This document shows positions 1-8,416 of a DNA stretch of 64,000 nucleotides, piece after piece (the first letter of the stretch is position 1; each line of letters opens with the position of its first letter). The DNA comes from Burkholderiaceae bacterium (GTDB lineage: Bacteria > Pseudomonadota > Gammaproteobacteria > Burkholderiales > Burkholderiaceae_E). Position numbers and translations under genes: made by a program. Below the pieces are notes generated by a model, which made no database searches, was not told the origin of the DNA, and saw nothing but the letters and a program-made list of their open reading frames with translations. Where the stretch lies: contig JADJVQ010000010.1 of NCBI GenBank assembly GCA_016710525.1, forward strand, positions 1-64,000, given 5' to 3'.

Positions 1-1137
1 GCCGAGCAGCGCCCCCGAAGCACCCGTCCACTGTCCGACCTGACCGAAGAACAGGCTGCCCAGCGGCGTGGCGCCAATGAACATCGCGGTATAGATCGCC
101 ATCACGCGGCCGCGCTTGTCGTCATCCACGCGCTTTTGGATGGTCATGTTGGTGGTCACTGCTTGCGTGATCACGCCCAGGCCGACCAGCAGCATGCCGG
201 CGATCGACAGCGGCATCCAGCTGCTGCGGCTGAAAGCGGCCAGCCCGATCACCGCCGACAGGTTGCCGGCCAGCGCGATGCGCTGCAGGTGCCGGCTGCC
301 GCGCCGCGCCGCCAGCGTGATGGCGGCGATCATCGCGCCGGCCCCTGCGCTCGAGATGAACAGGCCGACCAGCTCCGGATGGGCGCCGAACAGTTCGGCA
401 ACGGCCGCCGGCATCAGGTGCACGTAGGGCCCCACGCCGAAGCCCAGCGCGAACACACCGGCCAGCATGCGCGCGATCACCGGGTCGTTGAATGCATAGC
501 GCCAGCCCTCGACGAAATCGCCGAAGAACGAACCGCCCGACTTGCGCGGGGGCTGCGGCACCGTGCGGATGCGCAGCAACTGGATCAGCGTGGCGGTGAG
601 GGTGATGGGGTGCAGCAGGAAACACGCCGCCTCGCCGACCCAGCCGATCAGCAGCCCGCCGACGGCCGGACCGATGAAACGCGCGGTGTTCAGCGCGGTG
701 GAGTGCAGTGCCACCGCGTTGGGCAGCACCGCGCGATCGGTGATCAGGTCGACCAGGAAGGCGTGACGGATCGGGATCTCGAACGCGAAGGCCATGCCGC
801 GCACGAACGCGACCACGATCAGCACCGTGGCATTCATCCACCCCAGCGCCGTGAGCGCGGCCAGTGCGATGCCCAGCACCGCGACGAAGCCGAGCAGCCC
901 GATCAGCATCTCGCGGCGCGGGTAGCGGTCGGCCAGCAGTCCGGCAAAGGGCGAGACGATCAATGCCGGCGCCAGCGAGGCAAAGCCGACCACCCCCAGC
1001 ACTGCGACCGAGCCGGTGAGCCGGAACGCCAGCCAGGCCAAGGCCACGTTGTAGGCGAAGCCGCCGATCAGCGCGATCGACTGGCCGATGAAATAGCGGC
1101 GGAACTGTGGATGTTCGAGTGCGGGAAAGCGCGTCAT
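1..1137 (-). CDS. MFS transporter (EntS/MFS_3-like), C-terminus beyond window
   Basis: Predicted inner-membrane major facilitator exporter; the substrate is unknown. The frame is open for 379 codons from an ATG and runs off the left edge, so only the last few dozen residues should be missing for a family of about 400-430 residues. Repeated hydrophobic segments and a motif A-like loop, GLLADRYPRREM at about residues 66-77 between the second and third membrane spans, identify the fold. It lies 36 bp downstream of dctM on the same strand and is probably the last gene of the TRAP transporter transcript, although MFS exporters are not usual parts of TRAP systems. Substrate assignment is not possible from the sequence. 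Confidence 0.9.
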   Translation of the reverse strand, partial: MTRFPALEHPQFRRYFIGQSIALIGGFAYNVALAWLAFRLTGSVAVLGVVGFASLAPALIVSPFAGLLADRYPRREMLIGLLGFVAVLGIALAALTALGWMNATVLIVVAFVRGMAFAFEIPIRHAFLVDLITDRAVLPNAVALHSTALNTARFIGPAVGGLLIGWVGEAACFLLHPITLTATLIQLLRIRTVPQPPRKSGGSFFGDFVEGWRYAFNDPVIARMLAGVFALGFGVGPYVHLMPAAVAELFGAHPELVGLFISSAGAGAMIAAITLAARRGSRHLQRIALAGNLSAVIGLAAFSRSSWMPLSIAGMLLVGLGVITQAVTTNMTIQKRVDDDKRGRVMAIYTAMFIGATPLGSLFFGQVGQWTGASGALLG

Positions 1138-1173
1138 GGCGGGCCACTCATACCATGGCGAATCCGCCCGCCG

Positions 1174-2499
1174 CTACTTCAGGTATTCCGGCGAGATCAG
1201 CTTGGGCAGGAAAAGCACCAGCTCGGGCCAGACGATGACGCCGATCAGCACGCCGAGCATCGGCATCAGCATGATCATCGTGTCCTTGAGCGCATCCATC
1301 ATCCGGATCTTGGCAATGGAGCAGGCGATCATCAGGCACAGGCCATAGGGCGGGGTGACCAGTCCGAACGCCAGGGAGACGATGCCGATCATCGCAAAAT
1401 GCACCGGATCCATGTGCACCGCCACCGCCAGCGGCTGCAGGATGGTGCCGACGATGATGATCGCGGGAATGGCATCGAGAAAACAGCCGACCACCAGAAA
1501 AACTGCGGAGATGAAGAATCCGGTGGTGGTGAGCCCCATGTGCCAGGCGCCCACTCCCTCGAGGATGGCCTTCGGGATCTGGTAATACGCCAGCAGCCAG
1601 CCGAAGGCGCTGGCGGTGCCCACGCAAAACAGCGCCACCGCGGCCAGCTTGCCGGTGTCCAGCAGCGCACTGTTCAGGCCCTTGAGGTCCAATTCGCGAT
1701 ACACGATCATCGACAGGGCCGCCGCATACAGCACCGCGATGCAGGCCGATTCGGTGGCGGTGAACCAGCCGAAGATCTTGCCGCCGATGATGATCACCGG
1801 CGTCATCAGCGCCGGAATGGACACCAGCAGCGACTTGGCGAACTCGATCAGGGTGGCGCGCGGATAGGTCGGGTAACCGCGCAACTTGGCGTAGACGTGC
1901 ACCGTGGCCATCTGCACCAGCCCGATCAGCAGGCCCGGCATGATGCCGGCCAGGAACAGCGCGCCGATCGACACGGTCAGCACCCCGCCCCAGACGATCA
2001 TCAGGATCGAGGGCGGAATGATCACCGCCAGCACCGCCGACACCGCGGTGATCGCCACCGAGAAGCTGTCGTCGTAGCCTTCCTTGCGCTGGGCGTCGAT
2101 GAACAGCTTCGACTGGCTGGCGGCATCGGCCGTGGACGAACCCGAGATGCCGGCGAAGAAGATCGACAGCACCACGTTGATCTGCGCCAGGCCGCCCGGG
2201 AAGTGGCCGACCATCGTTCGCGACAGCAGCATCAGGCGATCGGTGATGCCGCCGATGTTCATCAGGTTGGCCGTCAGCAGGAAAAAAGGCACCGCCAGCA
2301 GGATGAACGAGTTGTAGGCGTTGAAGGTCTCCTGGACCAGCGTCATCGCCGACAGATTGGGCTCGAGCAGCAGCAGCGGCAGGCAGGCCAGCGCCAGGGC
2401 AACCGCCACCGGCACCCGCAGGAACATCAGCCCGAAGAACACGCCGAACAGGATCAGCGCGGCCGTGCCGGGCGCCACCGCGGTCAGCGCCGGGGTCAT
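1174..2499 (-). CDS. dctM: TRAP transporter large permease subunit (DctM)
   Basis: The 441-residue large membrane subunit of a tripartite ATP-independent periplasmic transporter, which carries the ion-coupled translocation path for a carboxylate-type substrate. The sequence is a near-continuous series of hydrophobic segments with the family signature FFAGISGSSTADAA in the first third and the PPS turn of the central region. Length matches the usual 425-445 residues. The ATG overlaps the dctQ stop codon by 4 bp (ATGA), which fixes the start and implies translational coupling. It works with DctQ and the periplasmic receptor DctP encoded just upstream in the same transcript. The substrate is not predictable beyond an organic acid. 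Confidence 0.95.
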   Translation of the reverse strand: MTPALTAVAPGTAALILFGVFFGLMFLRVPVAVALALACLPLLLLEPNLSAMTLVQETFNAYNSFILLAVPFFLLTANLMNIGGITDRLMLLSRTMVGHFPGGLAQINVVLSIFFAGISGSSTADAASQSKLFIDAQRKEGYDDSFSVAITAVSAVLAVIIPPSILMIVWGGVLTVSIGALFLAGIMPGLLIGLVQMATVHVYAKLRGYPTYPRATLIEFAKSLLVSIPALMTPVIIIGGKIFGWFTATESACIAVLYAAALSMIVYRELDLKGLNSALLDTGKLAAVALFCVGTASAFGWLLAYYQIPKAILEGVGAWHMGLTTTGFFISAVFLVVGCFLDAIPAIIIVGTILQPLAVAVHMDPVHFAMIGIVSLAFGLVTPPYGLCLMIACSIAKIRMMDALKDTMIMLMPMLGVLIGVIVWPELVLFLPKLISPEYLK

Positions 2500-3008
2500 C
2501 GCGCACCCCCGACCAGCACGCGCCACTGGTCGACCATCTGCTCGCCCAGGAACACGATCCAGGTCAGCCCGGCAATCGGCCAGGCGATGTGGATCATCCA
2601 CAGCGGCAGCTCGGCCAGCTCCGAAATGCGGTTCCAGCCGAATTGGGTGAACTCGATGCCGAACCAGAGGAACACGACCGCCAGCACCAGCACCGCGAGG
2701 CTGGCGACCAGGTTCAACGCGGCCGAGGGGCGCGGGGACATCCGCGGCCATACGTCGACGATGAAGTGCGCGCTCTCGCGCACACCGAGCATCGCGCCGA
2801 TCATCACCATCCAGACGAACAGCAGCCGCGCCATCTCCTCGGTCCAGATGTAGTGCGGCAGCAGATCGGTGAAGCGCGAAAAGATCTGCAGCGTCACCGG
2901 AAACACCAGCACCAGCACCGACAGCGAAAGCAGGTGGGAAAGCAGTTTCGCGTAGGCGTCGGTGAACCGGCGCCAGGCGCCTCGCTCGATCGCGGGGGAA
3001 GCAGTCAT
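2496..3008 (-). CDS. dctQ: TRAP transporter small permease subunit (DctQ)
   Basis: The 170-residue small membrane subunit of the TRAP transporter, with four predicted membrane helices. The segment WTEEMARLLFVWMVMIGA matches the conserved helix of the DctQ family. The chosen ATG begins MTASPAIERG; an in-frame start six codons earlier is possible but less like the family N-terminus. The stop codon overlaps the dctM start. It anchors the large subunit DctM and is thought in the family to act as a chaperone or interface for the loaded periplasmic receptor. The 128-bp gap to dctP contains a short tandem repeat. Confidence 0.93.
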   Translation of the reverse strand: MTASPAIERGAWRRFTDAYAKLLSHLLSLSVLVLVFPVTLQIFSRFTDLLPHYIWTEEMARLLFVWMVMIGAMLGVRESAHFIVDVWPRMSPRPSAALNLVASLAVLVLAVVFLWFGIEFTQFGWNRISELAELPLWMIHIAWPIAGLTWIVFLGEQMVDQWRVLVGGAR

Positions 3009-3070
3009 CGAAACTCCACAGATCACACCAGGCCGTGGCCGGTGCCCGTGAGGCGCACCGGCCGCGCGAT

Positions 3071-3120
3071 GTCGACGTCACAGTGTCGACGTCACCGCGT
3101 CGACGTCACCGCGTCGACGG
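3071..3120. repeat. 14-bp tandem repeat, about 3.5 copies
   Basis: Three consecutive 14-bp units, starting at 3071, 3085 and 3099, share GTCGACGTCAC followed by AGT or CGC. A partial fourth copy (GTCGACGGCGG) starts at 3113. Each unit contains the self-complementary GTCGAC and GACGTC cores. The array fills part of the 128-bp gap between dctP and dctQ, so it could modulate message processing or be neutral slippage. No known element was recognised. Confidence 0.85.
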
Positions 3121-3136
3121 CGGTTGGCTGGCCGCG

Positions 3137-4135
3137 CTATTTGAGCGCGTTGATCTTGGCCAGGATCTGGTCGGCGCCGATTTCCTTGGCGTAGGCTTCG
3201 ATGACCGGGTCGACCAGCTTCTTCATCGCGGCCCGATCGGCGAAGGGGATCTTTTTCAGCTTGCCGGCCTTCTCGAGCGCGTCGACCTTGGCGCTGTCTT
3301 CGCTCGATTCGACCTGCCGGCCATACGCGGCCGCTTCCTTGCCGGCCTTCACGATCGCGGCCTGCAGATCGGCAGGCAGCTTCTTGAAGGTTTTGCCGGA
3401 GAAGCACAGCGGCCGGATGGTGATGGCGTGCTGGGTAAGATTCAGGTTGCTGCCGACTTCATAGAACTTCATCTGCTCGACGCCGGCCGCCTCGTTTTCG
3501 CCGGCCTGGATCACGCCGTTCTGGATCGCGTTGTAGACCTCGTTGTAGGCGATGACGGTGGGCGACATGCCGGCCGCGGCGAAGGTCTTGCTCCAGATCG
3601 GCGCGCCCTGCACGCGCACCTTCAGGCCCTTCATCTCGGCCAGGTTGCGCACCGGCTTGTTGGCGAAGATGTTGCGGGTGCCGCCGCCGGCGTAACCGAT
3701 CAGCATGACTTCGGCCTTCTGGGCGACCTCGTCGGCGACCCCTTTGAACAGGTCGGCGTCGAGCACCTTGTTCCAGTGGTCGAGATCGCGAAACAGGAAC
3801 GGCGCGTCGACGAAGGGCGCCGCCCGCGAGAACGTCGACATGTGCGCCGGCGAGACGATGGCGAAATCGACCGCCTTGCCCTGGGCCATGTACTCGAAGT
3901 ACTGCTTCTCCAGCCCGAGCGCGCTGTTCTTGTGGAGCACGAAGTTGATCGGCTTGCCGTAGTACTTCTTGACCAGTTCTTCGAATCGGACCATGGCCTT
4001 GGTAAAGGCATGGTCGTCGCCGAACTGCGAGGCGCCATTGAGCGTGATCGGTGCCTGCGCGCGGGCGGTCTGCACGAAAGGCGCGGCGGCGACAGCGCCG
4101 GCCGCCATCGCGCCGACAAAGCTTCTGCGTTGCAT
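3137..4135 (-). CDS. dctP: TRAP transporter periplasmic substrate-binding protein (DctP)
   Basis: A 332-residue periplasmic receptor of the DctP/TeaA family that captures the substrate for the DctQM permease. The N-terminus MQRRSFVGAMAAGAVAAAPF has a twin-arginine-like pair and a hydrophobic core, with a likely cleavage after ARA near residue 26. The mature part carries the family features: the EKQYFEYMAQGKAVDFAIVS region and the Arg-containing RVQGAPIWSKTFAAAG segment, whose family equivalent contacts the substrate carboxylate. A good ribosome-binding sequence (GGAGGAG) lies just upstream of the ATG. It is the first gene of the dctPQM-MFS run. Confidence 0.94.
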   Translation of the reverse strand: MQRRSFVGAMAAGAVAAAPFVQTARAQAPITLNGASQFGDDHAFTKAMVRFEELVKKYYGKPINFVLHKNSALGLEKQYFEYMAQGKAVDFAIVSPAHMSTFSRAAPFVDAPFLFRDLDHWNKVLDADLFKGVADEVAQKAEVMLIGYAGGGTRNIFANKPVRNLAEMKGLKVRVQGAPIWSKTFAAAGMSPTVIAYNEVYNAIQNGVIQAGENEAAGVEQMKFYEVGSNLNLTQHAITIRPLCFSGKTFKKLPADLQAAIVKAGKEAAAYGRQVESSEDSAKVDALEKAGKLKKIPFADRAAMKKLVDPVIEAYAKEIGADQILAKINALK

Positions 4136-4326
4136 GGAAGGTCTCCTCCAGAGTGACGTTGGCGACGGCTCGCTTCGAAGGTCGGCGCATCGCCTCGTGG
4201 CCGCTGTCGGTTGCTGGTGCGTCTTGTTGTGCGCAGGCCGGCAGGGTCGAGGAAAGCGTAGCACAGGCCAGTCCGGGCATCGCGGGGCATCGCGGCGCAT
4301 CGGTTGCGGCGAACCGTGCGGGCCCG

Positions 4327-4794
4327 TCAGGTCGGCGGCATCGGCAGCGCCGTCTTGTAGCGCACCTGCTTGAGCGTGAAGCTGGACCGGATCTTCTCGA
4401 CCCCCGGGATCGGCGAGAGCCGATCGAGGATGAATCGCTCGAGTGCCCGGATGTCGGCGACGACCACGCGCAGCAGGTAGTCGGCATCGCCCGTCATCAG
4501 GTAACACTCCATCACCTCGTCGCAGGCGCCGATGCGGCGCTCGAACTCGGCCAGCGTGGCCGTGTTCTGCTCGCGCAGGCTGATCGAGATGAACACCGTC
4601 ACCCCCAGGCCGAGCGCCTCGGGATCGACCAGCGCGACGTAGCGGCGGATCACGCCGGCTCGTTCCAGCGCCCGCACACGGGCCAGGCAGGGCGAGGGCG
4701 ACAGGTGAACACGGCGCGCCAGTTCGACATTGGCGAGCGAGCCGTCGGCCTGCAGTTCGGCGATGATCCGGCGGTCGATGGCATCCAGCGGCAT
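4327..4794 (-). CDS. Lrp/AsnC family transcriptional regulator
   Basis: A 155-residue feast/famine regulator. Residues 1-60 form the AsnC-type winged helix (LARRVHLSPSPCLARVRALE is the recognition region). The C-terminal half is the RAM/ligand-binding domain, with the hallmark TGDADYLLRVVV. Such proteins form octamers that sense amino acids or 2-oxo acids and often control a divergent neighbour. Here the divergent gene is a pyruvate or 2-oxobutyrate dehydrogenase-type E1. That resembles the mdeR/mdeB pairing known in Pseudomonas putida methionine catabolism, although no methionine gamma-lyase gene is present in this stretch. A perfect palindrome sits 20 bp upstream of the start. Confidence 0.94.
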   Translation of the reverse strand: MPLDAIDRRIIAELQADGSLANVELARRVHLSPSPCLARVRALERAGVIRRYVALVDPEALGLGVTVFISISLREQNTATLAEFERRIGACDEVMECYLMTGDADYLLRVVVADIRALERFILDRLSPIPGVEKIRSSFTLKQVRYKTALPMPPT

Positions 4795-4813
4795 GTCGTG
4801 CCTTCAAGGGAGT

Positions 4814-4827
4814 AAATGCCGGCATTT
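4814..4827. promoter_or_regulatory. Candidate Lrp-family operator, 14-bp palindrome
   Basis: AAATGCCGGCATTT is a perfect inverted repeat in the 129-bp gap between the divergent regulator and E1 genes. Its right end overlaps TAAAAT (minus strand, 4824-4829), a plausible -10 box for the regulator gene, an arrangement fitting autorepression. Binding is inferred, not shown. Confidence 0.5.
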
Positions 4828-4923
4828 TATGCGGACAGCCGGCCATTTCGGACGATCAATCGGCAACATCTCCGGCCGATTCCGGCAGATGATCCTGATA
4901 CTCCTCACCCGGCCGAGCCTGCC

Positions 4924-7782
4924 ATGACCGACCTGTCCCACATCGACCACCTGAGCCGCGTGACTGGCCCGACGGCCCATCCCGGCAACGACACCGATCC
5001 GCAGGAAACGACCGAGTGGATCGATGCGCTGGCCGGAGTGCTGGCCAGCGGCGGGCCGCAGCGCGCCCGTTTCCTGCTCGATGCGCTGCAGGCCCACGCC
5101 GCGCGCACCGGGCTGGGCTGGAAGCCCGCGCTCACCACGCCCTACGTCAATTCGATCGCGGTCACGGCACAGCCGCCCTTCCCCGGTGACCTGGAACTCG
5201 AGCGCGAACTGTCGGCGCTGATGCGATGGAACGCGCTGGCCATGGTGGTGCGCGCCAACCGCGCCCATGGCGAACTCGGTGGACACATCGCCAGTTACGC
5301 CTCGGCCGCCGACCTGTTCGAGGTGGGGTTCAACCATTTCTTCCGGGCGCGCGGCGCGGACTTTCTCGGCGACCTCGTCTACTACCAGCCGCACTCGGCG
5401 CCGGGCGTGTACGCCCGTGCCTTCCTGGAAGGCCGGCTGAGCGCGCGGGACCTCGAACACTATCGGCGCGAGATCGTGGCGGGCGCCGCCGGCGCACGCG
5501 GACTCTCCAGCTATCCGCACCCATGGCTGATGCCCGATTTCTGGCAGTTCCCCACCGGATCGATGGGCATCGGGCCGATCAGCGCCATTTACCAGGCGCG
5601 GTTCGTGCGCTATCTCGAGCACCGCGGGCTGCTGGCATCGACGCCCGGCGCCGACGGCCTGGCGCGCAAGGTCTGGGGCATCTTCGGCGACGGCGAGATG
5701 GACGAACCCGAATCGATGAGCGCGCTCACCCTGGCCGCGCGCGAGCGCCTGGACAACCTGGTGTTCGTGGTGAACTGCAACCTGCAGCGCCTGGACGGGC
5801 CGGTGCGCGGCAACGGCCGGATCATCGACGAACTCGAGGCGCTGTTCTCGGGCGCGGGCTGGAACGTGATCAAGCTGGTCTGGGGCAGCGACTGGGACGG
5901 GCTGCTGGCGCGCGACACGCAGGGGGCGCTGATCGACGCCTTCAGCGGCACGGTCGACGGCCAGTTCCAGACCTACGCGGCCACCGACGGCAAATTCAAC
6001 CGCGAGCGCTTCTTCGGCCAGAACGAAGCGCTGCGCACGCTGTCGCAGGGCATGACCGACGAACAGATCGACCGCCTGACCCGCGGCGGCCACGACCCGG
6101 TCAAGCTGTACGCGGCCTATCACGCGGCGGTGCGCCACACCGGACAGCCGACCGTGATCCTGGCGCACACCAAGAAGGGCTTCGGCATGGGCCGCGCCGG
6201 CCAGGGCCGCATGACCACCCACCAGCAGAAGAAGTTCGACACCGAAGCTCTGCTGGAGTTTCGCGACCGGTTTCGCCTGCCGCTGAGCGACGCGCAGGCC
6301 GAAGGCCTGGAGTTCGTGCGCCCGCCGGACGATGCGCCCGCGATGCGCTACCTGCGCGAGCACCGTGCCGCGCTCGGCGGGCCGTTGCCGCAGCGCTCGG
6401 CCGTGTGCGCGCCGGTGCCGGTGCCCGCGGTGGGCGGCTGGGGCGGGTTCGCGCTGAATGCCGCCGGCCGCGAGATGTCGACCACGATGGCTTTCGTGCG
6501 CATGCTGGGCGGACTGCTCAAGGACGAGGCCCTGGGCCCGCGCATCGTGCCGATCGTGGCCGACGAGGCGCGCACCTTCGGCATGGCCAACCTGTTCCGC
6601 CAGGTCGGCATCTACTCGTCGGTGGGCCAGCGCTACCAGCCCGAAGACATCGACTCGATGCTGTACTACCGCGAAGCCCGCGACGGGCAGATCCTCGAGG
6701 AGGGCATCACCGAGGCCGGCGCGCTGGCCTCCTGGACCGCGGCGGCGACCAGCTATGCGGTGCATGGACTGGCGATGCTGCCGTTCTATGTGTACTACTC
6801 GATGTTCGGGTTCCAGCGGGTCGGCGACCAGATCTGGGCCGCCGCCGACCAGCGTTCGCGCGGCTTCCTGATCGGCGCCACCGCCGGGCGCACGACGCTG
6901 GGCGGCGAAGGGCTGCAGCACCAGGACGGCAGCTCGCACCTGGTGGCGGCCACCGTGCCCAACTGCCGCGCCTGGGACCCGGCCTTCGCCGGCGAACTGG
7001 CGGTGATCGTCGAACACGGGCTGCGCGAGATGCTGGAGCAGCAGCGCGATGTCTTTTACTACATCACCGTCGGCAACGAGAACCAGGCTCAGCGCTCGCT
7101 GCCCGAGGGCGTGCGCGACGACCTGCTGCGCGGGATGTACCGGCTGGCGGGGGCGGACGACGGGCGCGTGGAAGTCGGTGCGGGTGCGGGTGCGGGTGCG
7201 GGTGCGGGTGCGGGTGCGGGTGCGGGTGCGGGTGCGGGTGCGCCAGGCGCGGCCCCTTCGGCGGCGCCGGGGCCGGATGCGCCGCGGGTCCAGCTGCTGG
7301 CCAGCGGTGCGCTGCTCCAGGAGGCCTTGTCGGCCGCCGAGGTCCTGGCGGCGGATTTCGGGGTGGCGGCCGAGGTCTTCAGCGTGACCAGCTGGAGCGA
7401 ACTGGCCCGCGACGGCATGGCCTGCGAGCGGCAGGCGCGGCTGACCGGCCGCGCGCCCCGGGCCCACGTGACCTGCCTGTTGAGTGCCGACCGCGGTGCG
7501 GCCGACCGCACCCCGATCATCGCGGTCAGCGACTACGTGCGCGCAGTGCCCGAAAGCATCCGCGCCTTCGTGCCGGCCGGGCGGCCCTTCGTCAGCCTGG
7601 GCACCGATGGCTTCGGGCGCAGCGACACGCGCGCGGCGCTGCGCGCGTTCTTCGAAGTGGATGCGGCCGCCATCACTCTGGCGGCCTTGCACTGCCTGCG
7701 GGAGCAGGGCCGGATCGGCGATGACGCGTTGGCCCGGGCCCGGGCGCGAATGGCGGGTGGCGAGCCGCCGTGGCAGCGCTGA
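4924..7782 (+). CDS. Homodimeric 2-oxo-acid (pyruvate-type) dehydrogenase E1
   Basis: A 952-residue AceE-like thiamine-diphosphate enzyme that would decarboxylate pyruvate or a related 2-oxo acid and acylate a lipoyl partner. The thiamine-binding motif GDGEMDEPESMSAL lies near residue 255 and ends in a typical NCNLQRLDGPVRGN stretch. The C-terminal transketolase-like domain (VQLLASGALLQEAL onward) is intact. Family members are about 885-900 residues. The excess comes mainly from an (Gly-Ala)11 linker near residue 760, before the C-terminal domain. ATG 4924 (MTDLSHIDHL) is preferred over an upstream in-frame ATG that lies inside the regulator's operator region. No E2 or E3 gene is adjacent, so this is likely a paralogue such as a 2-oxobutyrate (MdeB-like) E1 controlled by the divergent Lrp protein. 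The substrate is an inference. Confidence 0.93.
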   Translation: MTDLSHIDHLSRVTGPTAHPGNDTDPQETTEWIDALAGVLASGGPQRARFLLDALQAHAARTGLGWKPALTTPYVNSIAVTAQPPFPGDLELERELSALMRWNALAMVVRANRAHGELGGHIASYASAADLFEVGFNHFFRARGADFLGDLVYYQPHSAPGVYARAFLEGRLSARDLEHYRREIVAGAAGARGLSSYPHPWLMPDFWQFPTGSMGIGPISAIYQARFVRYLEHRGLLASTPGADGLARKVWGIFGDGEMDEPESMSALTLAARERLDNLVFVVNCNLQRLDGPVRGNGRIIDELEALFSGAGWNVIKLVWGSDWDGLLARDTQGALIDAFSGTVDGQFQTYAATDGKFNRERFFGQNEALRTLSQGMTDEQIDRLTRGGHDPVKLYAAYHAAVRHTGQPTVILAHTKKGFGMGRAGQGRMTTHQQKKFDTEALLEFRDRFRLPLSDAQAEGLEFVRPPDDAPAMRYLREHRAALGGPLPQRSAVCAPVPVPAVGGWGGFALNAAGREMSTTMAFVRMLGGLLKDEALGPRIVPIVADEARTFGMANLFRQVGIYSSVGQRYQPEDIDSMLYYREARDGQILEEGITEAGALASWTAAATSYAVHGLAMLPFYVYYSMFGFQRVGDQIWAAADQRSRGFLIGATAGRTTLGGEGLQHQDGSSHLVAATVPNCRAWDPAFAGELAVIVEHGLREMLEQQRDVFYYITVGNENQAQRSLPEGVRDDLLRGMYRLAGADDGRVEVGAGAGAGAGAGAGAGAGAGAGAPGAAPSAAPGPDAPRVQLLASGALLQEALSAAEVLAADFGVAAEVFSVTSWSELARDGMACERQARLTGRAPRAHVTCLLSADRGAADRTPIIAVSDYVRAVPESIRAFVPAGRPFVSLGTDGFGRSDTRAALRAFFEVDAAAITLAALHCLREQGRIGDDALARARARMAGGEPPWQR
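7177..7242 (+). repeat. Hexanucleotide microsatellite (GGTGCG)11 inside E1 gene
   Basis: Eleven uninterrupted GGTGCG units encode eleven Gly-Ala pairs, followed by a Pro/Ala-rich tail. Being in multiples of three, length changes by slippage would keep the frame. The position corresponds to the surface linker between the central and C-terminal domains of AceE-type enzymes. Confidence 0.95.
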
Positions 7783-7969
7783 CGGGGCCGCGACACCGGG
7801 CGGGGTCACGGGATAGGACGAGAGGTTCGCCCGACTGGCCGGGTCGTCGGGCGCCGCCATCGCGCCCGCATCCACCGATTCGACCCCACCCGCGCCCCAG
7901 GCTCGCCTGCCCGAAACCGCATCCGGCAGTACAGTGTCGCCGTCACGCACCCATTTCGAAGGCAAGACC

Positions 7970-8416
7970 ATGCACACCTGGAGCGACGTCGTCTCGCGCG
8001 CGAAGAACGGCAACCCCGAACCCGACCGGCGAGTCGACAAGACCGACGCCCAATGGCGCAGCCAGCTCACCGGCGAACAGTTCCAGGTCACCCGGCTGGC
8101 CGGCACCGAACGCCCGTTCAGCTCCGAGATGTGCAGCCTGTTCACGCCCGGCATCTACCGCTGCGTGTGCTGCGGCACCGAACTGTTCGATGCCACCCAC
8201 AAGTTCGAGTCGCACAGCGGCTGGCCGTCATTCACGCAACCGCTCAAGGACAACGTGGTCGACTATCACGGCGACAACAGTCACGGCATGATCCGCATCG
8301 AGGCCACCTGCAGCACCTGCGACGCGCATCTGGGTCACGTGTTCCCCGACGGCCCGCCGCCCACGGGCCTGCGCTACTGCATGAACGCGGTGTCGCTGGA
8401 GAAGGTCAAGGAATGA
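7970..8416 (+). CDS. msrB: Peptide-methionine (R)-S-oxide reductase MsrB
   Basis: A 148-residue cytosolic repair enzyme that reduces methionine R-sulfoxide in proteins. The catalytic cysteine is C137 in RYCMN. Structural zinc would be held by the CxxC pairs C65/C68 and C114/C117. C55 in the SSEMCSLF segment is at a place where some family members carry the recycling cysteine (inference). The ATG at MHTW is chosen because the family starts close to this point; an in-frame ATG 12 codons earlier is possible. The stop overlaps the selO start by 4 bp, so the two are likely translated together, joining two redox-linked functions. Confidence 0.96.
   Translation: MHTWSDVVSRAKNGNPEPDRRVDKTDAQWRSQLTGEQFQVTRLAGTERPFSSEMCSLFTPGIYRCVCCGTELFDATHKFESHSGWPSFTQPLKDNVVDYHGDNSHGMIRIEATCSTCDAHLGHVFPDGPPPTGLRYCMNAVSLEKVKE

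Noticed and set aside
136..2853. A 905-codon open frame on the plus strand opposite the MFS and TRAP genes
   Set aside because: Composition is dominated by His, Arg, Gln and Asp, without any domain. It is the antisense shadow of GC-rich genes on the minus strand.
3071..3120. Tandem repeat as a small CRISPR or attachment site
   Set aside because: The units are adjacent without unique spacers, with no cas, integrase or tRNA gene nearby.
7177..7242. Hexamer array as a CRISPR or regulatory array
   Set aside because: There are no spacers, and the units are contiguous and in frame inside a conserved enzyme.
4804..8154. An 1116-codon open frame on the minus strand opposite the E1 gene
   Set aside because: The opposite strand carries a well-conserved E1 with all motifs. 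The antisense frame is Arg/His/Gln-rich low-complexity, including a Thr-Arg repeat caused by the microsatellite.
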